A stretch of DNA of 64,000 nt. Origin: Siderastrea radians. Its lineage: Eukaryota; Cnidaria; Anthozoa; Scleractinia; Rhizangiidae. Below are positions 45,721 through 57,323 of the stretch, piece after piece. Location of the stretch: assembly GCA_964017195.1 (NCBI GenBank), contig OZ024887.1:9426160-9490159 (forward strand). The letters are read 5' to 3'. The notes under the pieces were generated by a model. The model was not told the DNA's origin and did no database searches. It was given only the letters and a program-made list of their open reading frames with translations. A program made the position numbers and the translations under genes. Position 1 is the first letter of the stretch; the number at the start of each line of letters is the position of its first letter.

Positions 45721-46119
45721 TGTAAATTGAATGAGAAGTCAGCCTACAAATAGTTTGGAAATAAAGAGTATAATTACAAGGATGGAAGTGGTTTGCAATT
45801 CGCTGGATTTGATTTTGTGAGTGAGGTTGTCGAGAAATGAAAGTTGCCCGGCTTTTTGAGAGGACTTTGGGATGGGAGTTTTTAATCCGTCAGTTTGGTT
45901 TTTTTTTCCACTTTTGGCGAGTTGTGCCCCACGTTTCAATATAAGAAGGCAAGCTTACAGGAAGCTGCTGTCCATACTTAAGAAAACACGATACGTTTTC
46001 CTCGGTATCTAGTAGATACTGTTCTTTTAATCATATGGTTAAGTAACGCTGCAGTAGGTCGGTACATTATGATCGTCCGAGTGAGTGTAGTCCTAAGAAG
46101 GACTGTTTGTGATGACATT

Positions 46120-46162
46120 GACTGACGTTTCGACAACCTGAGCGGAAGTCATCATCAGAGTC
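46120..46162 (-). ncRNA. Candidate minimal type I hammerhead ribozyme
   Basis: On minus: GACT, CTGATGA, a 20-nt stem-loop region, GAAA, CGTC, AGTC. This is the hammerhead order: stem I GACT/AGTC (perfect 4 bp), core CUGAUGA, stem II GAC..CC/GG..GUC with a U-U internal loop, core GAAA, two-base-pair stem III AC/GU without a loop, and cleavage after GUC. Loop-less stem III is known in retroelement hammerheads (Penelope-like elements, retrozymes) that act as dimers. Short spacing and an intact core are visible; activity is not shown. Confidence 0.5.
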
Positions 46163-46329
46163 CCCATTCACAGAAGGCTTCATTCTTTTTCGGCAGCCCT
46201 TTATTTAGTGTTCTAAAGTAAAACTCAACTGCACACCAAATAAACAGAAAAGGCATTTCTGAACACCATAAAGGACAACGCAAGATCTGACACAACAACC
46301 AATAATAATAATAATTTAGAACTTATATA

Positions 46330-46560
46330 GCGCATTTTCTATGTGAATATAGTCAAATGCGCTTTACAAGCAGGTGGAATTGGAATTTGGGAATGTTGGT
46401 TTTTTTATGGAGGGAGGAAAACCGGAGGACCCGGAGAAAAACCCTCGGAGCAAGGACGAGAACCAACAACAAACTCAACCCACGTATGACACCGGAGCCG
46501 GGAATCGAACCCGGGCCACATTGGTGGAAGGCGAGTGCTCTCACCTCTGCGCCAAGGAAG
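46330..46560 (-). mobile_element. tRNA-derived SINE with conserved central domain
   Basis: On minus: a tRNA-like head with GCAGAGGTGAGAGCACTCGC (A-box region) and GGGTTCGATTCCCGG (B box). Then a body with GGTTCTCGTCCTTGCTCCGA and TCTCCGGGTCCTCCGGTTTT, ending in GCGCATTTGACTATATTC and an ATT-type tail (plus-strand AAT units from about 46303). The central part recalls the conserved domains of metazoan superfamily SINEs (Deu/Nin types), from memory. Confidence 0.65.
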
Positions 46561-46564
46561 GGTG

Positions 46565-46945
46565 ACAGGGACCAAACGGATTGCTTTAGTGGGTATCAGT
46601 CTTTAGAAGGCCCTTAACTACCTTAAGAGATCTGCGATTAATTGTGATGAAAAAAAGTTTCCGTGAGACATCAGCTTTACCTTTCGTATCAACATGGGAA
46701 AGATCATTCCTTTGTTTTCGGAGAGACAAGTATGTCGTTTAGATGTGAAAACTGGAGCTTAGCTAGAATTTTCAAGAGGAAACAACATCTCCTAAAAAAG
46801 AATAAGGTTCCGTTAGCTAAAATTTGTGAAACTTTAGTTTTCAGGTAAAGAATCCTAATGAAGCAACCTGTGTTAGCTTACACAGATGTCCCACTGAAAA
46901 GGTCCTGAAACAAACCGGCTGAGAAAACAGAAACATTTTCTGGAA
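46565..46945 (+). mobile_element. Family T element, copy T4
   Basis: GGACCAAACGGATTGCTTTAG, TTTAGAAGGCCCTTAACTAC and CTTTCGTATCAACATGGGAA align with T3 and T6. The terminal repeats are eroded. Confidence 0.55.
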
Positions 46946-47578
46946 GGGACTGTGAAGTTTTGGAAGATTTCTTACAAAACAAAGATACATAGCTTAATAC
47001 TAATTTTCATTTAGGGCACAAGGAAAGCCAAGTGATAAATTCCGTTAGTACAAGTTTATAGCATGGTTATTGTAACCGACGCTCACAACTCTTACGACAA
47101 TGATAACAAAATTATTCACAACAATTCTAACCAATTGGTGCTTATTGTAAACTATTCGCAACGCCTTTTCTTATCCTAATGTTGCAAAAAACATAAAGGA
47201 ATAAAATATAGAGACGGTTTATTGCGCTAGGTTTAATTTGCTTCCATTTATGTAATGATCTATATGTACTTATCTTGACTGAACAAAGATATTAAGACGT
47301 ATTTTAAGCACACTGTTAATCATAACGCAGCAAAATTAACAGCAAAAGTACCTTGATTGACCAATTCCCATGAGGGGCTTTTCAGGGATATTGAAAGAAA
47401 TAGTCTAAAAGGCCGAATAAATGAGGCAGCCTGACTCGGTTTGCCGGGATCTTGCGATCGGCACTTCTTTTAAACATACGGCAACTCAACTTCGCAATTA
47501 CATGGGAAAAAATCTTATCCCTGCCAACCGGTATGACGGGCTGAAAGTTTACCATGCAATCACGATAACCGGGCCAGA

Positions 47579-47818
47579 GGCCCGTTTCTCGAAAGTCCTG
47601 ATAACTATTCGGGCCCGCAGCTCTATTTTAAGAGCAGCATCTATAGAACGTTGGCGTAGGTTTAAGCCCTCATATCAGCCCGACTTGTTTTATCAACTTA
47701 GAATTTTATTGCTCAGCTTTCAAAACCAACAAGATTTGAGTCTTTTATGTAAACATCGCACACCTAAAATAGCTTTCCGGGCCCGAAAAGTTATCGCGAC
47801 TTTCGAGAAACGGGCTCC
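47579..47818. mobile_element. 240-bp MITE with GGCCCGTTTCTCGAAAGTC termini
   Basis: Left GGCCCGTTTCTCGAAAGTCC..ATAACT and right AGTTAT..GACTTTCGAGAAACGGGCTCC are inverted over about 28 bp. Both arms also carry CGGGCCCG. The 144-codon frame spanning it (from 47421) is not a gene. Confidence 0.75.
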
Positions 47819-48184
47819 AGCACAACAAGGCGGGCCAACACTTTTTCCTCACTAAATTTCGCTTCAGAGCAAGATGGCTCTTGACCAGGAGGTCGATATT
47901 TCTCTTTCTACATTCTTCATAAAGGTGAAACTATCAGACCATAAAGTAACATAAATCTGAAAATAACACACCAAAATCAGTAATGCTTTATCAAAAGTAA
48001 AATCACTCGATTCATTCTCTTTGATGTAGCCATCTTTTTACACGACAGCTTCGAAATTTAGCCGCACGCGGGGTATTATCGGGCCAGTCACCTCGAGAAA
48101 CCTAGCCAGCCGGTCTAACCGAGCCAGCCCGCTCATGTAATCGGACCCTAAATGAACAAAACAGCTTTAAAAACCCATCTGGCG

Positions 48185-48345
48185 GGGGGTGGGGCAGACC
48201 AGTTGGCTATTTACGAGAGCAGCCGAGGAGTTGATCTCAGGGCTACCGAGAACAACTCCAGCTAGTGCTTAGAGCGGGACTTGAACTCGGGACCTCCGGA
48301 TTTCAAGTCCGGACCTCTAACCACTCGGCCACGCTGCCTCCCCTA
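48185..48345 (-). mobile_element. tRNA-Ser-like SINE
   Basis: On minus, GGCAGCGTGGCCGAGTGGTT (A box), the anticodon arm CCGGA-CTTGAAA-TCCGG (TGA anticodon) and GAGTTCAAGTCC (B box). There is no long serine variable arm and no matching acceptor 3' strand. A body containing GCTAGAGTTGTTCTCGG-type sequence and AAATAGCCAACTGGTC follows, so it is a SINE and not a tRNA gene. Confidence 0.7.
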
Positions 48346-48512
48346 GGAGGAGGAACATGACGTAGCCCGGTCCTTTACGCTAAAACACTTTGAACAAAAA
48401 ACTTTATTCATATGCGTAAAGATCATTAATCAGCTTTCAAACTGTTAACAAATAGCACCTCGTTGACTAGCTTGTTCAAACATTTTGAGTGTTACAGTAT
48501 TTACCGTCTTTA

Positions 48513-50244
48513 CTAAACTATGACCCTGATTTTCGACTCTTCGTCCTCATCCTCGTCCTCACTGTCATCCAAGTCCTCTTCCTCCTCAAGTGCTACTGCC
48601 ACACGGCCATCGTTGGACACCAGCATCCTTTTGATTTTCCAAGACGTGCGTCGACCTTATCTCGATTGGAATTCGGCGAACAAGTTCACCATCTTTTGTG
48701 TACATAGACACCTGGTAGACTTCGCGGAATGAGGCGATGAAGAGGTATCTGTTTGCGCCGTGAAATGTCATCGCACTGTCAAAGTAAGGCGGAGGTTCAT
48801 TCAGGACAATCCTCTTTTCTAACACCAGAGAGCCTTTTTCCTGTGCACCATAAATGAACAAAATGGTTTGGAAGGAGTAATACACAAACACACGACCAGC
48901 ATCAGCCGCAGTACATGGAAATGTACGAAACTTACGGCAAGAGATTTTAATGGTATCCAGGAGCTTACCCCGATTCTCGTACACTTGCACTATATAATCA
49001 CCTTCTATTAGTCCCCGTGTTGTCACAGTCTCCACTTGGGATGGAAGCAAGGACACCACGACTTTCCTATCATCGTCGACAACGATTGACAAGATTTGAA
49101 CCTCTGCTTCTGTCAGGTGAAATTCGTGCTGTTTCTCGGCTCGCACGTTGTAATCTTTCACCATTGCTTTCTTTTTCCAGTCTCGCGGCTGGATCGCAAC
49201 ATAAATATTGTCATCCTTGTCGCCAGCTACACGTTGAATATGATCTTCAACTGGATCAAGTTCATCCTTTATAAAACGATCCAGCGGGTAAAGGAACGTC
49301 CCATGGCTATCGAACACTTTCACGCTTTTGACATCTGATACCATCAACTGGCCTCGCTTGTTTGTCGCCATACCGTTGACAGAGATAAACCCATCCTTGT
49401 GGCACGAAAACGATCGGAGAACGCAGCTGTGCTGTACGAATAGATCAGGGAGAGCTTGAGGTATTCTTGCGTCACGCAACGGATCGACTTTCTGATAAAG
49501 AGCAACAATGCAAGGCCAGGTCAACAGCTCTCTAGCTTTAGAATCGCCTTCGAGGACCATCTGAATCACATCATAGAGAAAACGATTCACTCGACAGACC
49601 GATGCAACAACATCCTTTCGCCAATCGATACTGGCCAACTCTCGCATAACACCGTTATTCAGCCAAACAGTTAAGGCCAATTTAACTTTTGGCAGGTAGT
49701 GTAGCTCCTCAAGGCATGACTTACACAATGCTAAGGCATTGCTGAGATTGTCTGCTTTCTTCGGGAGAGAAAGCACACATTCCAGGATAATTGACAACGA
49801 ACGGTCATAGCAAGCACACGATCTCTTATATCAAGAGCTTCGTTAGCAAACGCCTCAACTGCTTTTGGAAGAGCTTTTTCGATCTTTTCCTTTGGGTTAG
49901 AAAATATCAAAGGCGTGTCAAGTCGTCCAAGTCTTTCAGTGCCTCAACCAATCCACCTGCATGAGCTGTCGCATACTTCTTTCCCTCGGACTCGTTGCCA
50001 CTCTTCCTCCTGTTAAGCATTTCCTCCAGGCATTCCACTCCCTCCTGAAAGGACCTCAAACTCGTTGCAAGCTCCTTTCCCGTCGCAGTGTTTGTCTTGG
50101 CGTTGATTTCGTTGACTTTGTTCGTGATCTCCAACTTCATGTATGCTCGGGCAATGGCATTATCTACCCCCTCGTCTTTTAGTAGCTTATCGTTCGATGT
50201 ACAATAGTCGTCTTAGAAGAGGCCGCTACTAAGGTGGAAGTCAT
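48513..50244 (-). pseudogene. Helical + NHL-like propeller paralogue C, multiply frameshifted
   Basis: The start ATG (50244-50242) and acidic C-terminus (stop 48515-48513) are recognisable, but the frame is broken. Relative to B and D there is about a 30-nt deletion 25 codons in (near 50200). A net 13-nt loss near 49915 creates a TGA after DLTRL. A 4-nt loss near 49798 is in AMTVR|SIILE. One frameshift near 48650 lies after EIRSTH, beyond which the other frame reads KIKRMLVSNDGRVAVAL to the normal end. The central 49797-48660 stretch (about 400 codons) is still open and could mislead gene finders. At least four lesions, so non-functional as a full protein. Confidence 0.85.
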
Positions 50245-50830
50245 AACGTGTCTTCAAAAACTCGAAAAAATGTAAACCTCTTGTGCAGTTCTGATCAGCA
50301 ATTCTTTCTGGCGCAAAATGTGAGCGAATGCAAACGAAAAATGCAACACACATATATTCTGACGACCACGCTGGCACTTGTTCGACCTATCATGATCACC
50401 CAACCAGAAAGTTTAACCACAAGCCTTCAATATTCGCGAATTTCTATGTTGCCTTTCAATGCGACTCTTTCGGAACAGTTGGTAATCAATCCGGTGGAAG
50501 TCATAACGTGTCTTCAAAAACTCGTTAAAACGTAAACCTTTTGTGCTGTTCTGATCAACAATTCTTTCTGGCTCAAAATGTGAGCGAATGAACAAACAAA
50601 CAATGCATCACACTCATGTACACTGACGACCATGCCGACACAATATTTGTCCGACCTGTCATGATCACCTAACCACAAGCCTTCAATATTCGTGAATTTC
50701 TATGTTGCCTTTACATTGCGACCGTTTCAGATCAGTTGTTAGTAGATCTCTAGAGATCAAAATCGTGTCTCTGTAGGACACTGCTCGCTGAAACTTTCCT
50801 TTCGATCAACCGAATTTTTGTGTTAACACT
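50233..50830 (-). promoter_or_regulatory. Tandemly duplicated promoter block of paralogue C
   Basis: GGTGGAAGTCATAACGTGTC (start-codon region) occurs at 50234 and again at 50493, each followed by the same 5' UTR and promoter phrases (CAGCAATTCTTTCTGGCGCA-like, ATGTGAGCGAATG, TTGTCCGACCT.TCATGATCACC). So there are two head-to-tail promoters with 5' ends, and only the inner one is joined to gene C. The outer one carries a truncated, geneless start. Confidence 0.7.
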
Positions 50831-51600
50831 ACCTAATTCATTTATCCAGGAATTAGATTTATGAGGAAGTCAAAGGCATTGTCTTTGCAAAAGCTTGTTA
50901 TAACAGTGTCAAGTGACGGATTTCTTTGATGTTCTGCCTTTTCTGAACAGATCCACTCTACATTGTTTAATTCATACATCCACCACGCGCGCTGCAAGGG
51001 AAGCCTTTAGTGATCGGAATAGTACTGAACACTTTAGATTTTGCTTTTTCATGCCGGTTAAAACAACAACGCTATATCAAAGGAACAGGAACATCAGTAT
51101 TCAATGAAGTCTGCGGTTTCTTTAGAAAACTTATTGAAACCGCAGTTAAAAAATCGTGCTTCCCTAACTTCCGTGCTTTATTGCCAAATGCCACCAAATA
51201 TAAAAGAAAATCGAATAGAAATAGAAATTGAATAGAACTCTATGGAGCACTCGAGGCAGAAAAAAAACTTTAGGAAGGAAAGTGTAAAAACTACAACGAT
51301 GGAAGTGGATTACAATTCGTTGATTTTCTGAGCGAGGTTGTCGAGAAATGAAAATTGCCTCTTTGATGGGATTTTGAGTTTTCAAGACGTCAGTTTGTCT
51401 CTCAAGTTTATATATCCTTTCTTTCATCACTTCTGACGATTTTTTCCGCACATTTCAATATAACAAGGCAAGATTACAAGACGTTACTGGTCATACTTGA
51501 GAAAACACGATATATCAGCGTTGATACTGTCTCTTTATCCATATGGTTAGGTGATGCTTTTGCAATACTGTAAGAACTTATAGTCGCGCAAATAAAGCTA

Positions 51601-51651
51601 ATTGTTGTTGTAGTTGTTGTTGTTTTTGTTGTTGTTGTTGTTGTTGTTGTA
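51601..51651. repeat. (TTG)n microsatellite after an AATAAAGC tail
   Basis: GCGCAAATAAAGCTAATTG leads into about sixteen TTG units. The arrangement suggests the 3' tail of a short retroposon. Threonine-rich frames on minus here are artefacts. Confidence 0.8.
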
Positions 51652-51899
51652 GGTAACGCTACAGTCTTATACGCGCCTATTTGATCATCGCACAAAGCGC
51701 GCTTTTTACCCATGCAACTGAGTGGTAATAGTCTAGTTGACTATATCGCCATTCACAGAAAGCTCCATTCTTTTTCCGCAGCCATTAGTGTTCTAAAGTA
51801 AAACTCAACTGAACACCAAACAAAGGAAAAGGCATTTCTGAACATTATCTGAAAAGGATAAAGCAAGATCCGACACAACAACCAAGGAAGGATGAGAAC

Positions 51900-52112
51900 T
51901 AGAACTTAGCTAGCATTTTCGAAGCCAACAGCATCTCGCAAATTAGGAGAATAAGATTCCGTTCGCAACTTAAATTTTCAGGTAAAGAATCCTAATGGAG
52001 CAACGTTTCTTAGCTGACATAAATGTCCCTCTAAAAGCTCCTGAAACATAATGAGAAAACAGAAAACGTCATTTTCAGCATTTTGCTTAACTTTTCTCGT
52101 TGGGTGCCTCCG
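51900..52112 (+). mobile_element. Family T element, 5'-truncated copy T5
   Basis: CTTAGCTAGCATTTTCGAAG, AATAAGATTCCGTTCGC and AGGTAAAGAATCCTAATGGAG are followed by the right end CTCGTTGGGTGCCTCC. The left third is absent. Confidence 0.6.
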
Positions 52113-52916
52113 AAGGGAGTATAAAGTACCAGGAGACAGAACAGCAAAGCTTAGATAATAAATTTCATTTAGGTCATAAGGAAAGCCAAAAAATGAATTC
52201 CGCCAGTATAAGTTTATGGCTGTTTATTGTAACTAACGCTTACAAGTTTCCATAATGCAAAGAGAGGTTGGAAACATGGAATCGAGGTTATAGTTTTGAA
52301 ATTTGAATCCACGATAATGTTTACCAATGATGGCGTATTTATGGCTCGTTGTATAATGGATGTTACGTTCTTGATCTCGTTGACACACAACTTTTTTCAT
52401 CGACCCTCCTCCTCCTACCCTCTCCTGACTCTTTCTTGTTCTATATGGTGATTAGCGCTATAGCGGTTGATTGCCCTCACCTTCACAGGCAATACATATT
52501 TAATAACAGTTTGTACTGATACTAACATCGGATATTCAGAACTTAACAACCGGCTAAGTTTTTTGTTTTAAATTGCACATAGCCATTTTTTCTCCATAAT
52601 GGTTTTTGTATTGCCTTTACGAACACACCACAGCACATATTTCATTCTGATTAAGTTTGTTCTTCTGTGGGAGAAATGGAACGATACAGACGCTTTATTG
52701 CGCTTAGTTTTATTTTTTTTATCTATAAAATGATCTATATATATATCTCAAGTTATTTCTCGCAACCTTAATCCTTAGGAGCATTTCTTGGCTGAGCAAA
52801 GATATTCAGTAACGCAGCAAAACTGGCATGACGTTGCCCCGTCCTTAACACGAAAACACGTTAAAAAAACAACACGTTAATTCAAACGCGTAAATATCAT
52901 TAATCAGTATCTTTCT

Positions 52917-54708
52917 TTACAAAACCATGACCTTGACTTTCGACTCCTCATCCTCATCCTCATCCTCGCTCTCATCCGAGTCCTCTTCGTCCTTTGGTTG
53001 GTATTCAAGTGCTACGGCCACACCTCCATCGATGGTCACCAGTATCCTTTTGATTTTCCAGAGGAACATCGGAATGGTCTCGATTGTAATTCGGCGAACA
53101 AATTTGCCCTCTTTTGTGTACATAGACACTTGGTAGGCTTCGTCGAATGAGGCGATGAAGAGGTATCCACTCGCGCCGTGAAATGTCATCGCGAGGCCAA
53201 ATAGAGCCCGACTGCTTTCATTCAGGTCCATCCTCTTTTCCAACGCCAAGGAGCCGCCTTTTTCCTGTGCACCATAAATGTACAAAACGGTATGGGAGGA
53301 GTCATACACAAAAACACGACCAGCCCCAGCCGCAGTTTGACAATAACATGGAAACGCACCGCGAAGCGTACGATTTAAGATTTTAATGCTATCCAGAAGC
53401 TTTCCCCGATTCTCGTACACTTGCACTGTATAATCGACTTCGATTAGTCCTTCTTCAGGCTCTATCGGGGGTGGAAGCAAGGACACCAGGATGTTCTTAT
53501 CGTCGTCGACAACGATTGACAAAATTTGAACCTCTGCTTCTGTCAGATAAAATTCGTGTTGCTTCTCGGCTTGCCCGTTGTAAACTTTCACCATTGCCTT
53601 CTTTTTCTTGTCTCGCGGCTGGATCGCAACGTAAATGTTGTCCTCCTGGTCGGTGGCTACGTCTTGAATATAATCTTCAACTGCATCAAGTTCAAAGATC
53701 CAGCGGGTAAAGGAACGTCCCATGTTTATCGAACACTTTCACGCTTTTGACATCTGATACCATCAACTGGCCTTGCTTGTTGGTCGCCATACCGTTAACA
53801 GAGATAACCCCATCCTTGTGGCACGAAAACGAACGGAGAACGCAGCTGTGCTGTACGAATAGATCAGGGAAAGCTTGAGGTATTCTTGCGTCACGCAGCG
53901 GATCGACTTTCTGATAAAGAGCAACAATGCAAGGCCAGGTCAGCAGCTCTCTAGCTTTAGAATCGCCTTGGAGGACCATCTGAATCACATCGTAGAAAAA
54001 ACGATTCATCTGACAGACCGATGCAACAACATCCTTTCGCCAATCGACACTGGCCAACTCTGGAGAGATTTCGTTATTCAGCCAAACAGTTAAGGCCAAT
54101 TCAACTGTTTCCAGGTAGTGTAGCTCCTCAAGGAACGATTTACACGATTTTAAGGCGTTGCCGAGATCGTCTGCTTTCTCGGGGAGAGAAAGTACACTCT
54201 CCAGGATAGTTGACATGATACGAACTGCCATAGCAAGCACACGATATCTTATATCGAGAGCATCGTCGGCAAACGCCTCAACTGCTTTTGGAAGAGCTTT
54301 TTCGATCTTTTCCTTTGGGCTAGAAAATGTGAAACCTCTACAGAGAAGGCGTGTCAAGTCGTTCAAGTCTTCCAGTGCCTCATTTAATCCACCTGCATGA
54401 CCTGTTGCGTGCCTCTTTCCCTCGAGCTCGTAGCCACTCTTCTTCTTGTCAAGCTCTTTTTCCAGGCACTCGACTCCCTCCTGAAAGTACCTCAAACTCG
54501 CTGCAAGCTCCTTCCCCGTTGCAGTGTTTGTCTTGGCGTTGATTTCATTGACTTTGTTCGTGATCTCCAACTTCCTGTATGCTCGGGCAATCGCATTATA
54601 TATCCTATCGTTTTTTAGTAACTTATCGACCGATGTCAATTCTGATATCAATCGTCGAATTAGGACGATGGTGGTCCTAGACAAGGCCGCTACTAAGGTG
54701 GAAGTCAT
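52917..54708 (-). pseudogene. Helical + NHL-like propeller paralogue D, one 11-nt deletion
   Basis: ATG 54708, TAA 52919-52917. The first 335 codons (helical half and first blade) are open and close to B. An 11-nt loss at about 53700, in the linker after GTFLYPLDL, shifts the frame. The rest (53690-52917; DYIQDVATDQEDNIYVAIQP onward to KVKVMVL) is open in the other frame. Apart from this one lesion every blade and the acidic tail are intact, so inactivation is recent or the break could be an assembly error. Without correction it could make only the N-terminal half. Confidence 0.8.
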
Positions 54709-54818
54709 AAGGTGTCTTGAAAAACTCCAAGAAAAATGTAAACCTCTTGTGCAGTTCTGATCAGCAATTCTTTCTGGCGCAAAATGTGAGTGATTGAACA
54801 AATAAACAATGCAACACA

Positions 54819-54826
54819 CTTATATA
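54819..54826 (-). promoter_or_regulatory. TATA box of paralogue D
   Basis: TATATAAG on minus is 111 bp before the ATG, inside the conserved GTCGTCAGGGTATATAAGTG block, with CGGACAAATATTGTGTCAG upstream. It is the best TATA match in the family. Confidence 0.55.
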
Positions 54827-55975
54827 CCCTGACGACCACACTGACACAATATTTGTCCGACCTATCATAAGCACCCAACCAGAAAGTTTAACCACAAGCC
54901 TTTATTCGTGAATTGCTATGTTGCCTTTACATTGCGACTCTTTCGGAACAGTTAGTAATAAATCTAGTTAAGGGTAGAAGATCTGTCTAGAGATCAAAAT
55001 CGTGTCTTTGTAGGGCATTGCTCGCTTAAACGTTCCTTTAGATAAACCGAATGTTTATGTTTAAACTAAACAATTTCTTTGGAAGCCAGAAGATTTATGA
55101 GGAAGTCAAAAGTATTGCCTTTGCAAAAGCTTTTGATAACAATGTCAAGTGACGGATTCTTTGATGTTCTGAATGTTAACACTGATCCACTCTACATTGT
55201 TTAATTCCCACACGCACCGCTGCACGGGAAGCCCTTCGGACCCTTCGTGATCGGAATAGTACTGAACAGTTTAGATTTTGCTATAAACGCTATATCAGAG
55301 GAACAAGAACATCACTCTTCACAGAGGTCTGCAGTTTCTTAAGGGAACTCAATTGAAACCACAGTTAATCCTGACTAAAATAAAGGGACGTCGTTCCGCC
55401 AAATGAAAATTTTGTTAACATAATTTCCACGTTATGTTGGCAAATGTCTTCAAATATACGACAAAATTGAACAAGAAGAGTCTACAAAGTAAGGCAGAGC
55501 AAATATCTTGGAAATAAAGTGTAAAATTACGAGGATGGAAGTGGATTACAATTCGCTGGATTTGATTTTGTGAGCGAGGTTGTCGAGAAATGAAAATTGC
55601 AGTTTCTAAGCCGTCATTTTGTTCGGCTCCCAAGTTTATGTTTTGTTTTGTTTTTTGTTTTGTTTTTTTCATCAGTTTTGGCAGATGTAGCGGCACATTT
55701 CAATATAACAAGGTAAGTTTACAGGAAGTTACTAACCATACTTAAAAAAACGATATATTAGCCTGAGTATCTAGTAGATACTGTTCTTTTAATCATATCA
55801 GGTTAGGTAACGCTACAGTCTCATACGCGCCGTTCATTTTGATCATCGCACAAAGTGTCTTATTGGCAGCTATAAAATAAAACTGAACAGCACACTAAAC
55901 AAAGAGAAAAGGCATTTCTGAATACCACAAAAGGATAAAGCAAGATCTCATACGACAACCAAGGAAGTGTGAGAG

Positions 55976-56366
55976 GCACCAAAAGGATTATTTTAGTGGA
56001 CATCTCTTTGAAAGGCCTTTAACTAACTTAGAAATCTGGTATTAACAGCAATGAAATTTTTTCGGTGAAATATCAGCTCTAACTTTCGTAACAACATGGG
56101 AAAATTAATTTCTTTTGTTTTCGAAGAGACAAGTATGTCGTTTAGTTATCGAAGCTGAAACTTAGCTAGCATTTTCGAGAGGCAGCAACACCTCGCAAAT
56201 AAGGTGAATAAGATTCCGTTCGCTAAAATTTCTGAAACTTAAATTTTCAGGTAAAGAATCCTAATGGGGCAACCTGTGTTAGCTTACACAGGTGTCCCAC
56301 TGAAAAGGTCCTGAAACAAACCGGCTGAGAAAACAGAAACATCTTCTCGTTGGGTGCCCCTGAAGG
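55976..56366 (+). mobile_element. Family T element, copy T6
   Basis: GGCACCAAAAGGATTATTTTAG at the left, TTTCGTAACAACATGGGAAAA inside, and CTCGTTGGGTGCCCC at the right. It stands between paralogues D and E, as T3, T4 and T5 stand beside B, C and D. Confidence 0.7.
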
Positions 56367-56810
56367 GAGTAAGTGTAAAGTCTTGGAGGACTTCTAGGGT
56401 AGGGTAGGGTACAAGGAAGGCCAAGAGATAAATTCTGTCAAGTCAAGTTTATTGGAGTTTATTTAGTTTATTTTACAAATTCTATGACAATGATAACAAA
56501 ATTATTCAAAAAAATTCTAACCAATTGTTGCTTATCGTAAACTATTCGCCAGGTTTTAATTTGTTAATTTTTGCTAGCAGCATGTCTTGCCTGTGCAAAG
56601 ATATTCAGACGTACTTTAAGCACAGCTTTAACTATAACGCAGCATAATTAACATGGCAGAGCCGGGTCCTTAACGCGAAAGCACTCAGTTTGAACACCAA
56701 AAAATCTTAATTCTTGAGCGTGAATATCATTAGGGGTAAAGAAATGGTAAATCCGAGACTTTGCGAGACGCTGAGACGATCGTTTTCTTTTACAAGCCCG
56801 ATACCCTTTC

Positions 56811-56812
<2 letters not shown>

Positions 56813-56855
<43 letters not shown>
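56813..56855. repeat. (AAT)n microsatellite
   Basis: About fourteen AAT units, followed by a short duplicated GGTTTAATAAT. The region from 56400 to 57320 otherwise holds only AT-rich DNA and no gene. Confidence 0.9.
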
Positions 56856-56856
<1 letters not shown>

Positions 56857-57323
56857 GTTTAATAATGGTTTAATAACACTCCAAAAATTAATTGGCTCTT
56901 CTATGTTACATAAATATCTAAATAATTATAATGTATACATTACTATTACTATAATGTAGAAGCTACTAAGATAAATTAATTATTAATTAATAATTATTAA
57001 TTAATCAATTATTAATTTGCGAGGTCGAGCTTTATATAGAGTTTCTAAATGCAGGCCCCAAAACTTTTTAGGACATAAAATTCGAACCGAGACTTTCACT
57101 CAGTTCCGGAGAACTTAAAATGTTACCTAAGCACATCAGAACTTCGAAATTCATTTCATAGCCTTTAATTCTCATAGTCAGGTCTGTTAGGTCGTCGAAA
57201 GTTCGAGTCTCCAAGACTCAAATAATCACTCAAAAGCAAGACTGCAAGACGCTCACAATTCAGTTGAAATTTCGGGACACCATTAATCAGCTCGTATTGT
57301 GTTACAGTATTCTGCATCCTGAT

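Noticed and set aside
47421..47855. 144-codon gene on plus
   Set aside because: The frame runs across an inverted-repeat MITE (47579-47818) and has no domain similarity.
51474..51713. Threonine-rich protein on minus
   Set aside because: Artefact of the (TTG)n microsatellite.
52923..54600. Serine-rich plus-strand frames antisense to the NHL-type genes
   Set aside because: They mirror the acidic tail and conserved codons of the minus-strand genes in every copy, so they are shadows.
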